Positions 1-11,319 of a DNA stretch of 29,282 nucleotides are shown here, in pieces. The position numbers were made by a program, and so were the translations under genes. Numbering within the stretch: the stretch's first letter is position 1; each line of letters begins with the position of its first letter. Location of the stretch: NCBI GenBank assembly GCA_011109175.1, contig RDEW01000079.1:95136-124417 (forward strand), written 5' to 3'. The DNA comes from Dicyema japonicum (lineage: Eukaryota > Dicyemida > Rhombozoa > Dicyemidae). The notes below the pieces were generated by a model. The model searched no databases. It was not told where the DNA came from and saw only the letters and a list, made by a program, of their open reading frames with translations.

Positions 1-170
1 TACTGTTTCCAGATACTTTGCGGATGATCTTGTTTAAGTGTCGTAGCGTAATGAATTTCCTGTTCTAGTCCAAAATGATAACGAATGGTTACACGATTGA
101 TCCGTGGAAGATCTGCAACGATATTGGCGTACAGCCGATAGAGGAGACGATCAGACTCGAATTCTAACAT
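1..170 (-). CDS. Partial unknown protein, N-terminal part, running off the window start
   Basis: An uninterrupted minus-strand reading frame runs from an ATG at 170-168 to the window edge, about 56 codons. It starts MLEFESDRLLYRLY and later contains INRVTIRYHFGLEQE. An in-frame stop lies a short way upstream of the ATG, which favours this start. The base composition is less AT-rich than the surrounding intergenic DNA, and the frame is rich in charged and aromatic residues, as expected of a real exon. I do not recognise the family. It could be a host gene exon or part of a mobile element. Confidence 0.45.
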   Translation of the reverse strand, partial: MLEFESDRLLYRLYANIVADLPRINRVTIRYHFGLEQEIHYATTLKQDHPQSIWKQ

Positions 171-504
171 TTTCGTCGCTCAACAAAATTTCAGCTTCCA
201 AGCATGGATAATAATCAAGCCACGCAACAGTAGAGGGTGCCTCTTCGCTTGTATGCTGGCTAATTTACGTTCATTTTTATCCTTTTAAAATTTTCACATT
301 TTTGTTCGTATATGAGTTTTGTCCATTGCGGTTGGCAGTTTGTATCGCATGAAATTGGCAGGACATAATTTATGCAATCAAACGAAAATATGTCAGCTTC
401 AATCACCTCTCTGGATTAGAAGACCAAAGAAAAGTGAGTTCCATGTGCAGAATCTGCTGGGAACAGGGAAAAGGGGCCTGCTTCCATGATTAAGATTATT
501 AAGA
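171..504. other. Intergenic, nothing recognised
   Basis: I see no conserved reading frame, RNA gene or repeat end here. The right part abuts repeat copy A. The direct pair AAGATTATTAAGATTTATTA near 492-511 is at the A-rich end of that repeat. Confidence 0.4.
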
Positions 505-833
505 TTTATTAACCAGAGGACCAGGGTAAGCCAGTTAATTATAATCCACGTGATCCCCGATGCACTTCGCAAGCAATGGAGATCCTCCGGAAAGGTTCGA
601 TCCTGCGCAAAGTGATCGACCTAGAGCGACGATGTCCCAGGGGTCAGAGTTCTAGAGGTCCTTTTACGGTGGGCATTAAGTACCCCCTGAGCGTTTGAAA
701 ATCCAATTGAAAGTTCAACTGACTTGCTGGACTCCATAACGCCACGCTAAGTCCGGAAAGAGGAGATCTCCATTCTGCAACTGTGTCGTGGCAGAAGGAC
801 TCGTCGCCTCACAGACAAGGAACGTTGACGAGA
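505..833 (-). repeat. Interspersed retroposon-like repeat, copy A
   Basis: This segment aligns along its whole length with 8984-9322. Shared blocks include GATCCTCCGGAAAGGTTCGA, CATAACGCCACGCTAAG, AAGGACTCGTCGCCTCAC and GGAACGTTGACGAGA, and both copies stop aligning just after the last block. On the minus strand both copies end in CCCTGGTC followed by an AATAAAT-type A-rich tail, so the RNA-like orientation is minus. By eye about four of five bases match, and indels are frequent. It could be a SINE-like element or the 3' end of a LINE. No target-site duplication was clear. Confidence 0.8.
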
Positions 834-1051
834 TTTACGGCTGATAAATCATCGAATGATTTATTTTAAAGAATTCAGCAAAGAATTTCATCAAACGCAT
901 TAAATATTAAATTAATTTGATGATTCTAAAGTACGCATTTCTTTTAATTTAAATTTCAATGTGGTTTTAAAAAATTTCGATTTTTATCGTACCAATCAAT
1001 AAATATTCCATATATAAATTCTCGTGATTAATTTTTTATATTTTAGAAAAT

Positions 1052-1316
1052 ATGCCTTCAATAAATGATGATTTTTCAAATGATCCTAGCATACTTGGAT
1101 CTTCCATGTTGAGAATATAGTTAATATATTATCCATTAGATTGACAAATTTAACTCAGATCAACATAAACAAACGAATTAATAGCCGTTAATATATTATA
1201 TAATTCTTTAGGCTTTCGGGAAAGGAATACTTACCAACAATTCGGACAGTTACTACGAAAATCCTTTTGATTTTCCATTTAAAGATGATAAAAAGAAATT
1301 ACGTCGGTTAAAATAA
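1052..1316 (+). CDS. Small three-exon gene, copy 1 of a paralogous pair (unknown function)
   Basis: The ATG at 1052 opens MPSINDDFSNDPSILG. Two introns of 32 nt (1108-1139) and 25 nt (1187-1211) fit the GT-AG micro-introns of the recognised genes. Exon 2 encodes a product like IDKFNSDQH..NELIA, and exon 3 gives FGKGILTNNSDSYYENP and ends with a lysine/arginine-rich tail and TAA at 1316. Relative to the copy at 20114-20359, this copy lacks one base near 1101-1106 and one near 1168-1172, which break the frame as assembled. Both introns sit at the same places in the two copies. The product would be about 70 residues, acidic at the N terminus and basic at the C terminus. I do not recognise the family. 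Confidence 0.55.
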
Positions 1317-2194
1317 TTTTTCTTTGTTTTATTATGCATAATGTCTGCAAGTTACTTTGATTTTATATCAATTTTTGTAAGTCTCCTTTTCCTGAAATTA
1401 ATGGCCCGCTAACTGATTCAGGAAAAACAGGATATCCGAGATATAGACAGACACTTCGAAAAAACCTCGGTTTCCATTCTTAATAGCAACTACTTCTCAA
1501 TTGCTAACTCGTTTTCTGTTTAATAATATTATTTAAAAAATCTTGTTAATTTTGTAAATTTTACTCGATAAATTTTTTTATTTGAATATGTGAGAATCGA
1601 ATCCAAACGAGAAGAAGAAATAAATTACTTTGGAGATTTCTTCCTAACAAATTTGCAAACGACATTGTGGAATATTTATTGCTAATAAATGTATTTAAAA
1701 AATCAAAATCATATATTTACTGAAAGCCAAAAGGAAAGATATTCATGAGTAAATATTTCCCATGATAGTTATCCCATGATAATTACGAGTGAATGTTCTC
1801 AGACAAGATAACTGATCAATAGGGATTTTTTCATCCAATTTTTGAAATCAAGAATTTAACGATTTATTCGTATGAATTTAAATACATCATTAAAGATAAA
1901 TATCTTGAAAGCATGAAACAACTTTGTAATCGAAAACAATAATTATTTTGATGAAAATTAAATCGTTTAAGTTTTTTAAATTTAAAATTATCAAAAACCA
2001 TTTTTTCATATTAAGGTATACTATTATTTGCTCTTCTCTCATAATTATACATTCTAAAAAGACCTCATTTGAAAGAAGCCGCAAAATTTCAAATACAGTA
2101 AACTCACTCAAATTTGTCATTTTTGGTCTCATCAGATTTGCTGCAAATTTGGGAAATGGAAAATTTCAGAATTTAAACAATAATTTTGAAATAT
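1317..2194. other. AT-rich intergenic DNA, nothing firm
   Basis: The stretch is very AT-rich. Short open frames on both strands near 1890-2290 show no family signature or micro-intron structure. It may include decayed sequence downstream of the pogo transposase remnant, but I cannot show this. Confidence 0.4.
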
Positions 2195-3040
2195 TTATTG
2201 AAAGCTTCTCGTCGATGAAAACAACTGAATTATTAAATTTTTTCGAAAAATATATTCAATTCCAATTAGCCTTTTTTTGGATATTTTGAATTTTTCTTTA
2301 AATCTTCTAATTGCTGTAATAAAGACGACATCCTCTTCGTTTTCAATGTTCTCAAGATCATTTTCAATTTCGCTTAAATTGGATGCTATTTCATTCTTGT
2401 TGAGAGTTTTCATTTCAGTAGCTTTTTCGTGGATGATTACCTCACTTTCATCCAATAATGGTGCTTATTTCTTCATCATCTATTGCATTTTTTTCAGAAT
2501 AATTTATCGACATAAATTCTTCGATTTCAATCGGATCGTAAATATCCGTCTTGGATAATATTTCTTGAACTATGCTCAGATTTACTAACGGCGTGGTTTT
2601 ATTCGATTTTGTAAAAATTTAAAACAATTTTCAATCGTTTTAGGGGGGGGGATACATCTTTCCCAAGCAATTTTTATAAATAGAACAGCGTCTTTAAGGT
2701 TCAAATGTTTATCATATATCATATAAACATCATATAAACTTTATATGATTCATATACAGACATGATTTCTTTTTCCAATAATCCAGTAAAATACACCAAT
2801 TTGTGTCTATTAAATGGACGTGAACGTTTTCATATGCCCAAATCTATTGGCTGAAAAACATTATTTTAATATTTTGAAAATTCGATGGCAAGCAATGAAA
2901 GGGACACTATCTATAAGGAGGGACATAAACAAAACATTGATAATCATATTTTTGAAACACCTTGGCATTTTTGATATTCCAATCAATAAAAGCTTCAATT
3001 TATGATTTCCAGACATATTTGCGCATAAAATATTCGGGAA
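2195..3040 (-). pseudogene. pogo/Tigger-type (DDE, CENP-B/jerky family) transposase remnant
   Basis: Minus-strand translation in shifting frames gives, in the correct order, segments typical of Tigger/TIGD transposases. CANMSGNHKLKLLLIG followed by KMPRCFKN lies near 3033-2950. A decayed QPIDLGI segment, then KLVYFTGLLEKE, lies near 2850-2770. LKDAVLFIKIAWER with KTIENCFKFL lies near 2700-2610. An acidic C-terminal tail from about 2550 to 2195 includes EIEEFMSIN and DESEVIIHE. In this family the first block precedes the second and third catalytic acidic residues. Stops and frameshifts separate the blocks, and the N-terminal helix-turn-helix region is missing. A run of nine G at 2643-2651 falls inside it. 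This is a dead or badly assembled transposon copy on the opposite strand to the retroelement that begins just beyond 3060. Confidence 0.8.
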
Positions 3041-3061
3041 CTTTAATTTTGGACTGTTTTT

Positions 3062-3812
3062 GTAGATGAATTTTTACAACGGTTGGAACACCTCAGGGGG
3101 ACTCTCTATCTCCGGTTTTATTTCACGTATACCTGGAGGCCTCACTGAGAGCTCTCAGAACTAAATGTGGAGGATCAATGCCGATGGAAATAAATACGCA
3201 GACGACCATAGACTTTGTGTCAGAAAAGGATCCGGAACTTGAACTTGTTTTTGAAAAAATTCCTAACGAATTTAAGAATTGGTCCCTGCACGTTAATGAA
3301 GAAAAGACTGAACACATAAGGATCACAAGGGAATTAAAATATTTCTGATGAAAACTGGAGGAAAAAAAGGGAAATTGGGATCCCTACTTGGTGATAATGA
3401 GGACATGATGTACAGAAGAGTCCTAGCCACTGCAATGTATAAGAAAATGCAAAAAATATGGAGTCGACCGAAACTAATAAAAAACCTACGAATAAGGCTA
3501 TACAACTCATACATAAAGCGGTACTCATGTACAACTCGGGCACGTGGGAGTCACAGAGATAGAACTCAAGAAAATGGACATATTCCATTCGAAAGCAATT
3601 ACGCAATTTACTCGGCCTAGGCTGGGAAAAGAGATTTCAAGCAATAACCTGTACTCTATGACAGAATTAGAAGAACTACGAGCAGACGCGAGGAACAGAC
3701 ACCGATGGAGAAGCCTGGTGAATAGAATCTCGGAGCGTGTGGCACAAACGGGACCTTAGTTAATTTACCTTCTTTGGTCCTGTGGACGTGCTTTTAATAA
3801 TAACAAAAATTA
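3062..3812 (+). mobile_element. 5'-truncated non-LTR retrotransposon, reverse transcriptase C-terminal part
   Basis: The sequence begins inside a reverse transcriptase domain with TVGTPQGDSLSPVLFHVYLE near 3079-3140. The catalytic YADD is at 3195-3206 but in a different frame from the flanking blocks. Further downstream come DPELELVFEKIPNEFKNW and NEEKTEHIRI, then MMYRRVLATAMYKKMQKIW, LIKNLRIRLYNSYIK, a TWGVTEIELKKMD block and a C-terminal RADARNRHRWRSLVNRI. The block order matches a non-LTR reverse transcriptase, thumb and C-terminal region. The frame is broken several times. A short 3' end follows with TTTTAATAATAAC near 3791-3803 as a (TAA)-type tail. It ends close to the 3' end of the CFAP61 gene on the other strand. 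It cannot be active. Confidence 0.82.
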
Positions 3813-3889
3813 GAAGTTTAGTTTCATTTTTCGATTCGTATTTCATTTAACTGTTACTTAATATTTTTACTGTTAGTATATGTTAATTT

Positions 3890-6800
3890 TTAAATAATAT
3901 CAGGATATGCATAAAATGGAAGTTGTGTCTGATATTTGATGACGTAATCTAAGATCATTTCTACGACATCGGTGCTTTTTGTGTATTTCTCGAGCTGCTT
4001 AATTATAAGTTCTCGATCATACTAAATTAAAAAATATTTTAATTTTTAAGACTACTTTTGCCGACACATATTGCTTTACCAATTCTCTATAGTAGCGCCA
4101 TTAGATAATTCAGTCTGAATTTATTTTTTATGATTAATTTAATATACTTTTGTATGTATGATATTTCTGCTTGTTATGTTTTGTAGGTTACAAAAATCAT
4201 AATGATAAATCATTAACGACCATGTTTGATCGAAATAGCTATAAATATTATTTAACAATGATGCCTATAAAAGTCTTCTATTAGTCCTTCGTTGTACCTT
4301 TCTATAAGTTTATTCAATAGCATTTGATGCTTCCCCCATAGATTAATAATGTTGTACCATGGTCTATCTCTCTAAAAGTATATCAAAAGTTATTTTGCTT
4401 TATTTTCTAGGCACGTTATTGTTTGAATAAATTGATTTTCGTCCAGATAAATTCGAAAGTAGTTTAATTCATCATTTTCTATATACTTTGTCGTCAAACT
4501 AAATCCCTATAATTAATTGGGTTAAAACAAGGAAATATTACATCATTTAGGGTTTCCTCGAGTTTAAATGGAATTTCCTTTCCAGGTTTGCGAACTTTTA
4601 GATATTGGTTACCACCTGAAACAATTTTGGGTTTTTCTAAACCTGGCAAATAAGCATGGTCAATTTTAGGAGAATCAAAAGTGCGATGTAATTCTTTATA
4701 ACTCAAGTTGATACTCCGAAAATGATCCAAACAATTTAGCTGATAGCATAATTCCTCGAATAACTATCAACTTAAAAATAAATATCTACATCCATTCCTA
4801 TCTCATCTGACTGATAAATAGAGTGACTCAAATCGCCAGGATGATAGCAACGTTTATAAACCGTTACGGGCCCGGCAGCTTTTATAAATTGATCATTAGT
4901 GCTGAAATTATTATCAATCACAATTCCTCCATCGTATACAACACATTCGTCGTTAATTGCTATTTATCTTAATTCGATAGATACCTTTAAATATTTGATC
5001 GTCGACCTCTTTGTTTTCATACCAAAATATTAACTGAAAATTTAGGATAAATATTAAAAATACACTTGCATCAACAACTGACGATTCATCACAAGTCAAT
5101 TTTAACTGAATCGTTTCCGATTTGACATTGTAAGTTAATTTTTCTATTCCAAGACTAGATAGAATTCGGACTTGATTCGTAATCAAAGATTGAAAAACTG
5201 ATTGTTCAACCACTGGATCGTTGAAAACATAATTTCGCTAATTAAAAATAATTTTGCTTAAATACTTCATCAGATGATTTGCTTGTATAGATAAATATTA
5301 TTTGTTCTCCATGTATCCCTGCATCCAATAAACATGCAATGCAGGAGAAAACATCAAGACAACACCCATAGACAACAATGGTTCCTGAAATGTGTAAATA
5401 ATTATAAACTATTTGTGGAGAAAAATTCAGTATTTATTATATCAAGTGAATTTTTGGCGTCTTGAAGAGAATTTATTGTTATTATTTTTGAAACTATTTG
5501 CTGATAAAATTCATAATCATTTATCAGCGTATTGTCAAACATGTATTGTCTTCCAGTACAGATAAGTAAATAGTCATATGATATAAGTCCGCATCCATCA
5601 ACAGCAATTTCTTTGTCAATCCTATTTTTTGTCTTAGATGAATTTAAACCTGTTAATTGCCGTCAATGACCCTTCAACTACATTTACATTCGCTTTTAGC
5701 ATTGTGTTTATATCATTGTCTTGGAAAATACTAAATTGAGTTTTTAATGAAAAAAACCCGCCAGAAATCATTTTCGAAGCTTGTGAGGATTTTTCAATTT
5801 GTGGGATTCCTTGCGGAGATACAAGAATCAAATTGTTAAAAAGAACATTGTTTCTAAATATAATTTAACAGTTTAGTTACTTTAGCACTGCAGTTCTTAA
5901 AAACGAAAGCCCAACTTGTGAAGCTCCGACCACCACAATTCTCATGTTTATAACATTCTATAAATTGTTGAATATTATTGGACAAACTTTTTTAAAATAG
6001 CAAAGTTTGGGATTGAAATGCATCAAACTATAAGAATCTATTTCTTTTAATATTCTCTCAGAGGGGGAATTGTCTTTAAGTTCCTTGATGGGATAAACGA
6101 TTTGTCTTATTTTAGGCAAAATAAACATTTTCGAAATGAGTGGATTCAGTGATATCACGTCTTTCTATATTTATAAATTATAAGGAGTCGTAACAATAAT
6201 AGTTGTATTAATTGAGAATCTTGTGGCCGTTTCTTACTCATTTGTAAAGCTAAAGATATGGTAATTCCTCTGAATCGAAAAAAAATTGGATTCAACGCAA
6301 AATATCTTAGAATACAATGTTCACTTCGTTGATGATATTTAAAATTTATGCATTCTTTAAAATCATAATGTGAATTTATATTTTCGATTTCCTTGAAAAA
6401 GTTTTATATTGTTTTAAACCTCATCTTGTAATAGAGATATGATCCCAACTATTTCATCGAATGCCTGAATTACATAAACGTAAAAATTATTCCCGTCCTA
6501 TATTAATATAAATATATCATAAAAATACCTCATCAAAATGCTGGATGAGATAGTTTTCACAATCCCTTAAAATATTTTGGTCATACCGAAGATTCTCCAC
6601 AAGTTTTTGACAATTTTCAAGGCAGTCTAATACAAGTGGCTTTATTGAAAGATATTTAGGCCTTGATAAAATGAAAAATAATTGTAGAATACAAAATTAT
6701 AGAGCCTCGGTGACATATATAAAGTTCATGTGGTGTAGAACTTGGATTTTTTGGAATTAATCTCTTTTTAAGTTATTTAAAAGATAGTTACCATAAAATT

Positions 6801-8115
6801 ATTAAAAGATGTGGTTCAGGACATCATATGGAATCGAAATAAAACAGTAATTAATTCCAGGATATTCATTAAAAACGTGCCACATGAAATCGAAAGATCT
6901 AAAATTTAGAGCATAAAAATACCCTCAATGAATATTCATCTTTTATTGCGAACAACGAAATTGCAACGATATCTGATAATTTTATTTGTTCTTTATCAAT
7001 CTAAAATATTGAATTTTTATCATTTGGACCTCAGAACATTCAGATAATTCCGATCTAATCTGAATTATACGAATTAATACATTTCTGTAGATTCAGATGA
7101 ATATTTTTGTTTGGAAGTCTCATCTTCAGTTTCAAATAGTTTCTACCATTTTATCAATTAAAGTTTAGGACCTTCCTGAATGTTTTCTGAAACTAATTAA
7201 ATGTTCAATATGATAATTTCGCGGCTGATATATTTTTTTATCTATATCTGCGGTGATATACATAAATCCTACCGCCTTCTCACCGTCCTTTCAAATCAAA
7301 AATAATAAAGATTACAATCGCGGAAAAACATTTCATTTCATTATTTTGAGCTTTCAACCAATTCTGCTATAAAATAATTGCCATATTTTTCTTTAGGATA
7401 TTATTTTCGTCGTTAATTAATTCAATTATATCGTCGTTATCTTCTGGTCTATCGAAATAAAATAAAAATAAAAACAAACTTAGCACGTCGAATGTGTAAA
7501 ATTGGGTAAAAATTCTCCCGTTCCGAATAGGAAAAGAGAAAATTAGGGTCAAAATCTGAACTTATTTTATTTGGGAAAAGAGATGCTAATTCATTTTGTT
7601 CTATTAAAATTAAAAGTATGTACTTTACCGTTTATTTTGTTAATAGGAAGGATAATATATCGCAAAATCATAAATATTTTGATAGATATCTATCATCAGA
7701 TTTTTCATGACTGACAAAGAGTCGTTCGAATTTAATGTGATGAATTGTGACAAAAATAAGAATTGAATCCATTAAATTTCATATTTGAATTAGTATTATA
7801 AAAACATTTTTCCCATGAAAAATCTGATATTCGCGAAATATTTGGATATGTTTGAATACATAATATGGCATTAATTTCTTCAGTATTAGCATCATATGCT
7901 ATATTATATATATTGCCCTCTCACTAGTATAAATATACCAGGATTAAAAATTAACATTATGTTTATGAGATGGTGACTTTTTTCTGGAAAATAAATACCG
8001 TTTTCTGAAAGATTTTGAATTTTCTTATAATCTTCCATTTCAAATTTTCTTATTTTTATTCTACCTATGATAAAAATGGATTTGCAAAAATATTGTTAAA
8101 ACCTTTTTGGCTCAT
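3890..8115 (-). CDS. CFAP61: CFAP61-like cilia- and flagella-associated protein 61, with micro-introns
   Basis: CFAP61 (FAP61) belongs to the calmodulin- and spoke-associated complex at the base of radial spoke 3 in motile axonemes. The start ATG is at 8115-8113. Exon 1 is only 13 nt and is spliced over a 38-nt intron (8065-8102) to give MSQKGRIKIRKFEMEDYKK. Other clear introns are 7924-7955 (32 nt) and 7449-7479 (31 nt). Family blocks follow in order: AYDANTEEINAILCIQTYPN near 7900, HIRRAK plus PEDNDDIIELIN near 7490-7400, GEKAVGFMYIT near 7280, IRQIVYPIKELK near 6110, a Rossmann-like MRIVVVGASQVGLSFL near 5945-5900, then ILVSPQGIP and NVNVVEGSLTAINR, CVVYDGGIVIDNNFSTND near 4950, an SGGNQYLKVRKPGKE block near 4600, and a final QLPFYAYPDII before TAA at 3892-3890. 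The span minus micro-introns fits the usual length of about 1200 residues. Some single-base indels break the raw frames. Confidence 0.93.
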
Positions 8116-8983
8116 ATTTAATAAAAATTTGAATTATAGTGGTTTCCGTAGTTATAAAAACAGTTTGAATTATCTTTGAACTTATTTATTTTATATTATA
8201 CATAAAAAGATAGTTTATATTTATAACAAATTGTCAAAATTCTATTTACATATACACTAGTGGTCATAGAAAAGTACAATTTGATTTTTAGCATCCATAA
8301 TGAACTAGAAAAGATCTTACGGTTAAGTTTGGGCCAATTAAATGTTGTAATACTGTTTTCAAGCGCTTTCTGAGAGTTCATACTTATTTCTATTATTAAT
8401 AGCAAAAAAATATTTGGCTACCGAAAAGTAAAATTTTCATTAAATCTGTGTTTTCCTTTATTTTCCATGGCCACTAGTGTATGAGGATTTCTTATACATT
8501 TGATCTGTTCTCTGTTTATAAATATTTTAGGGTGCTATTTTTATTACAAGTGAATAATCGAAAATAAAGAGGTCATTTAATTAGTTTGGTTATTGGCGGA
8601 TGGCCAGGGAAATTATCTCTGACTATAGCCAGGGAGACTCGCTCGGCCATATTTAAAATTGTCATTTAACCTTGAAAGTACTTTTTAGACTTGCTTTTAC
8701 TCACATAAAAGATTAATCTGTACTTAATTCCCTATACTGAATATCGCCAAATTATCACGATTACACTTTGTTATCGATTTAATTTTGAGTTCTTTTTGAG
8801 AAGGTCTTGAACTCTGAAAGTTCATTTTGCAAGTTCATTTTTGTCTGACTTTACTTTAAGTAGGTCATTGAAAATGCCTGATGCCAGATTGTTGGAGAAA
8901 AAAGAGGACTCCACTTTAGTCACATGATTCCATTAGAATGTTCGGTTATCATTGTAGTGTTCAGATGTTTTCTCCAGTATCAA
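8116..8983. other. Intergenic region upstream of CFAP61
   Basis: This AT-rich stretch shows no recognisable gene. It should contain the CFAP61 promoter, which reads leftwards, but I cannot point to a defined element. A short segment near 8600-8650 is richer in GC. The words CCACTAGTGTAT (8470-8481) and ATACACTAGTGGTCA (8252-8266) are inverted relative to each other, and may be the ends of a small inverted-repeat element of about 230 bp. Confidence 0.35.
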
Positions 8984-9322
8984 TTTATTTATTTATTAGA
9001 CCGAAAGACCAGGGTAAAACCAATTAATTATAATTCCATGATCCTCGATGCACTTCGCAAGTGACGGAGATCCTCCGGAAAGGTTCGATCCTGCGCAAAA
9101 TGCATTGTCCTGGGACGATGATGTCCCCGGGGTCAGAGATCTAGTGGTTTTTTTTCGGTAGGAGGTGCCTCCTGAGCGTTTCCAAATCCAATTGAAAGTT
9201 CCAACTGACTTGGTGGACCACATAACGCCACGCTAAGATCCGGAAGGTGGGAGATCCCCTTTCTACAACTGTATCGTCCAGAAGGACTCGTCGCCTCACG
9301 GGCAAGGGAACGTTGACGAGAC
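8984..9322 (-). repeat. Interspersed retroposon-like repeat, copy B
   Basis: This is the second copy of the repeat at 505-833, in the same orientation. On the minus strand it ends in CCCTGGTCTTTCGGTC followed by an AATAAATAAATAAATTG-type tail at 8984-9000. The other end stops aligning after CGTTGACGAGA at 9311-9321. One minus-strand frame (about 9223-8996) is open for 75 codons here but is interrupted in copy A, so coding is doubtful. The element is much richer in GC than its surroundings. Confidence 0.8.
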
Positions 9323-9559
9323 TTGACCCCTACCTGGAAAGTAGCTCCAGTTTCAATGCCACCACAGAATACCCATTAATGCTTAATTTTGCTTCAAATA
9401 TGTGAAAAATACTTCCTTTTGTGAAGAAATCGGGAAATAACAAATTTTTAAAAAAACTGAACCAGTTATGCCTTCTATCACGTAAAATACTAATTACCCA
9501 ATTAGGCAACTATTTTATATATTAATTTATAAAATATTTTTCGATAGCTCGTGATTATT

Positions 9560-10394
9560 ATGAAAAAGCTTAACTGGATCATATTCCTATGCTTTATTTT
9601 TATTAATATAGATGCAACATTATTTAAACAATCTGATCTTCCCTCTCCGACTGAATTAATGTTCGAGTATTTTTTTAAATCAAATGAAACAAAATTTGAT
9701 TAAGAAAACTGGACTTGAAGAAACACTTTATAAACGATTTTTAAAGTGGTATATTTCCGACTACAAAGAATGTCACAAAATAATTGAAGTTTCCTACATA
9801 TTTCCATTCATGGAAATATTTCCTAATGTTATCACAGGAATTCATTCCCACCATTTAATTTCTTTTATATGTAAATACAAAATCGGGCATTTTATCTACA
9901 GAAAATATTTATGCTTTAATTTCAACGAATCTAGCGGACAATTAAATGTAAAATTTTAGTTTGTATTTATTTTAGAATTACTTTATTAACAAAAATAAAA
10001 AAATATGACAAAAATGTCGTGTTTGCATATATTTTGAGATCGAGTTTCAGGCTCAGATATTTGGAGCAGGTTTTACAAATTCCATCTGATCAATGTCTTA
10101 TATTTGGGGGTCGAAAGTCTTGTGACGTAGCCTCATTTCTATGTGAACAAGCTACATATATTGTTGATTATTCAAGAAATATTCTGTGCGAAAGACGCTT
10201 ATATAATATCACCAGAGAAAATTTTGCACATAAAGTTTTCCGTCAATATCACCAAATTAATCCTTATTATAAAACCACCTCCAATCTCTGTTGGAGACGA
10301 TTATGTTCTATTAAATGATACGAGGTGGAATCATGTGGATACAAAATTAATTTATAATATGTATGAGAAACTTTTTGAAAGTTCAGAATCATAG
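9560..10394 (+). CDS. Unrecognised, possibly secreted protein gene with micro-introns
   Basis: The ATG at 9560 begins MKKLNWIIFLCFIFINIDA, a lysine pair followed by a strongly hydrophobic stretch as in a signal peptide. The frame is then shifted once near 9660-9700, probably in a T or A run, and continues with KKTGLEETLYKRFLKWYISD and FPFMEIFPNVITGIHSHH. A 28-nt GT-AG intron is likely at 9949-9976. The next exon gives YDKNVVFAYILRSSFRLRY and IPSDQCLIFGGRKSCDVAS, then a further shift near 10270-10285 leads to SVGDDYVLLNDTRWNHVD and a stop at 10394. Cysteines are common after the first intron. I do not recognise the family. A Golgi or secreted enzyme would fit the signal peptide, but this is a guess. 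Exon limits are tentative. Confidence 0.5.
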
Positions 10395-11302
10395 AAATCT
10401 TAATTTTACAGTTTTGAAGATTTTGTCATGCGGATTTGCAATATGTTTATCATGAAGAGAATCGTGATAAATTATTCCAGTCAATTGTTGACGAAAGTCG
10501 TAAATGGAAACAATTATATGATTTATTTCCAAATTATTTTTAACATTTAAAAATATTTTTTCTAGATAAAATAAAATTTTTATGTTTCTCCTCAAGAAAA
10601 TGTTTTGGTAATTTATAAGACTCTAGATCCAGAAAGGCAATGGTAGATAGTTATAAATGTGATATCAATTGACATTGAGAATTTATACAAGTTATATAAT
10701 TAAAATTTATGGAATCTTGTATGAAAAATCTAAGGTCAAGTTGGTTTGATAAATAGATGTTTCTTAAAATATAAATACAATTTGGAAAAAAACCGTATAC
10801 CATAGTTCTAAAAATTTCACGGATTTTCAAACTATGAATTTTCCTGAATCTTTCTTACCAATCAGAAAACATCAAGTATATGATCGAAACTATTAGAATT
10901 AGTGCTTAATAAAGTAAAGCAGAGAAAATCATTGAAGATCAGAATATATTGATTAGCCCTGTCATTTTATAGATATACTTTCAAACCAAGAAAACTTATT
11001 CTAAGACTATAATCGTCATGTTAAAAAACTTCTCCGAAAGCAGAAAAATATGGCCTTTATGTAAAAAATGGACGGGTCAAATCTAAACAAACATTTTAAT
11101 GAGTTGGTTTGTTCAGCAGTGAAGGATATCAAATGCGCATATTAATATGGACTATGTGGTGACCTATGCTAATTTGTGAAAGTAAATGTCGAAGTTTTCT
11201 TCTGAGGGTGACATCGGATGATCTAAGTATTAGAAGGATTGAGTCGATCTAACTATTGGGGTTAAAGAAGGGATTGTTTTTGTTAAAATAAATTTATCGA
11301 TT
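10395..11302. other. AT-rich intergenic DNA, nothing recognised
   Basis: No conserved reading frame, RNA gene or transposon end was seen between the unknown gene and the target-site duplication of the LINE insertion. Confidence 0.45.
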
Positions 11303-11319
11303 TTCATTTGAATAATAAT
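11303..11319. repeat. Target-site duplication of LINE insertion, left copy
   Basis: TTCATTTGAATAATAAT is identical to 12199-12215 and borders the 3' tail of the minus-strand LINE. The perfect 17-bp match marks a recent insertion by target-primed reverse transcription. Confidence 0.85.

Noticed and set aside
588-600. tRNA-like B box (GGTTCGATCC) in repeat copies A and B, suggesting a tRNA-derived SINE
   Set aside because: It is on the strand opposite to the A-rich tail and lacks a matching A box and cloverleaf.
2641-2652. Run of nine G as a possible quadruplex or regulatory signal
   Set aside because: It lies inside a decayed transposase frame and is a single homopolymer run, probably an assembly artefact.
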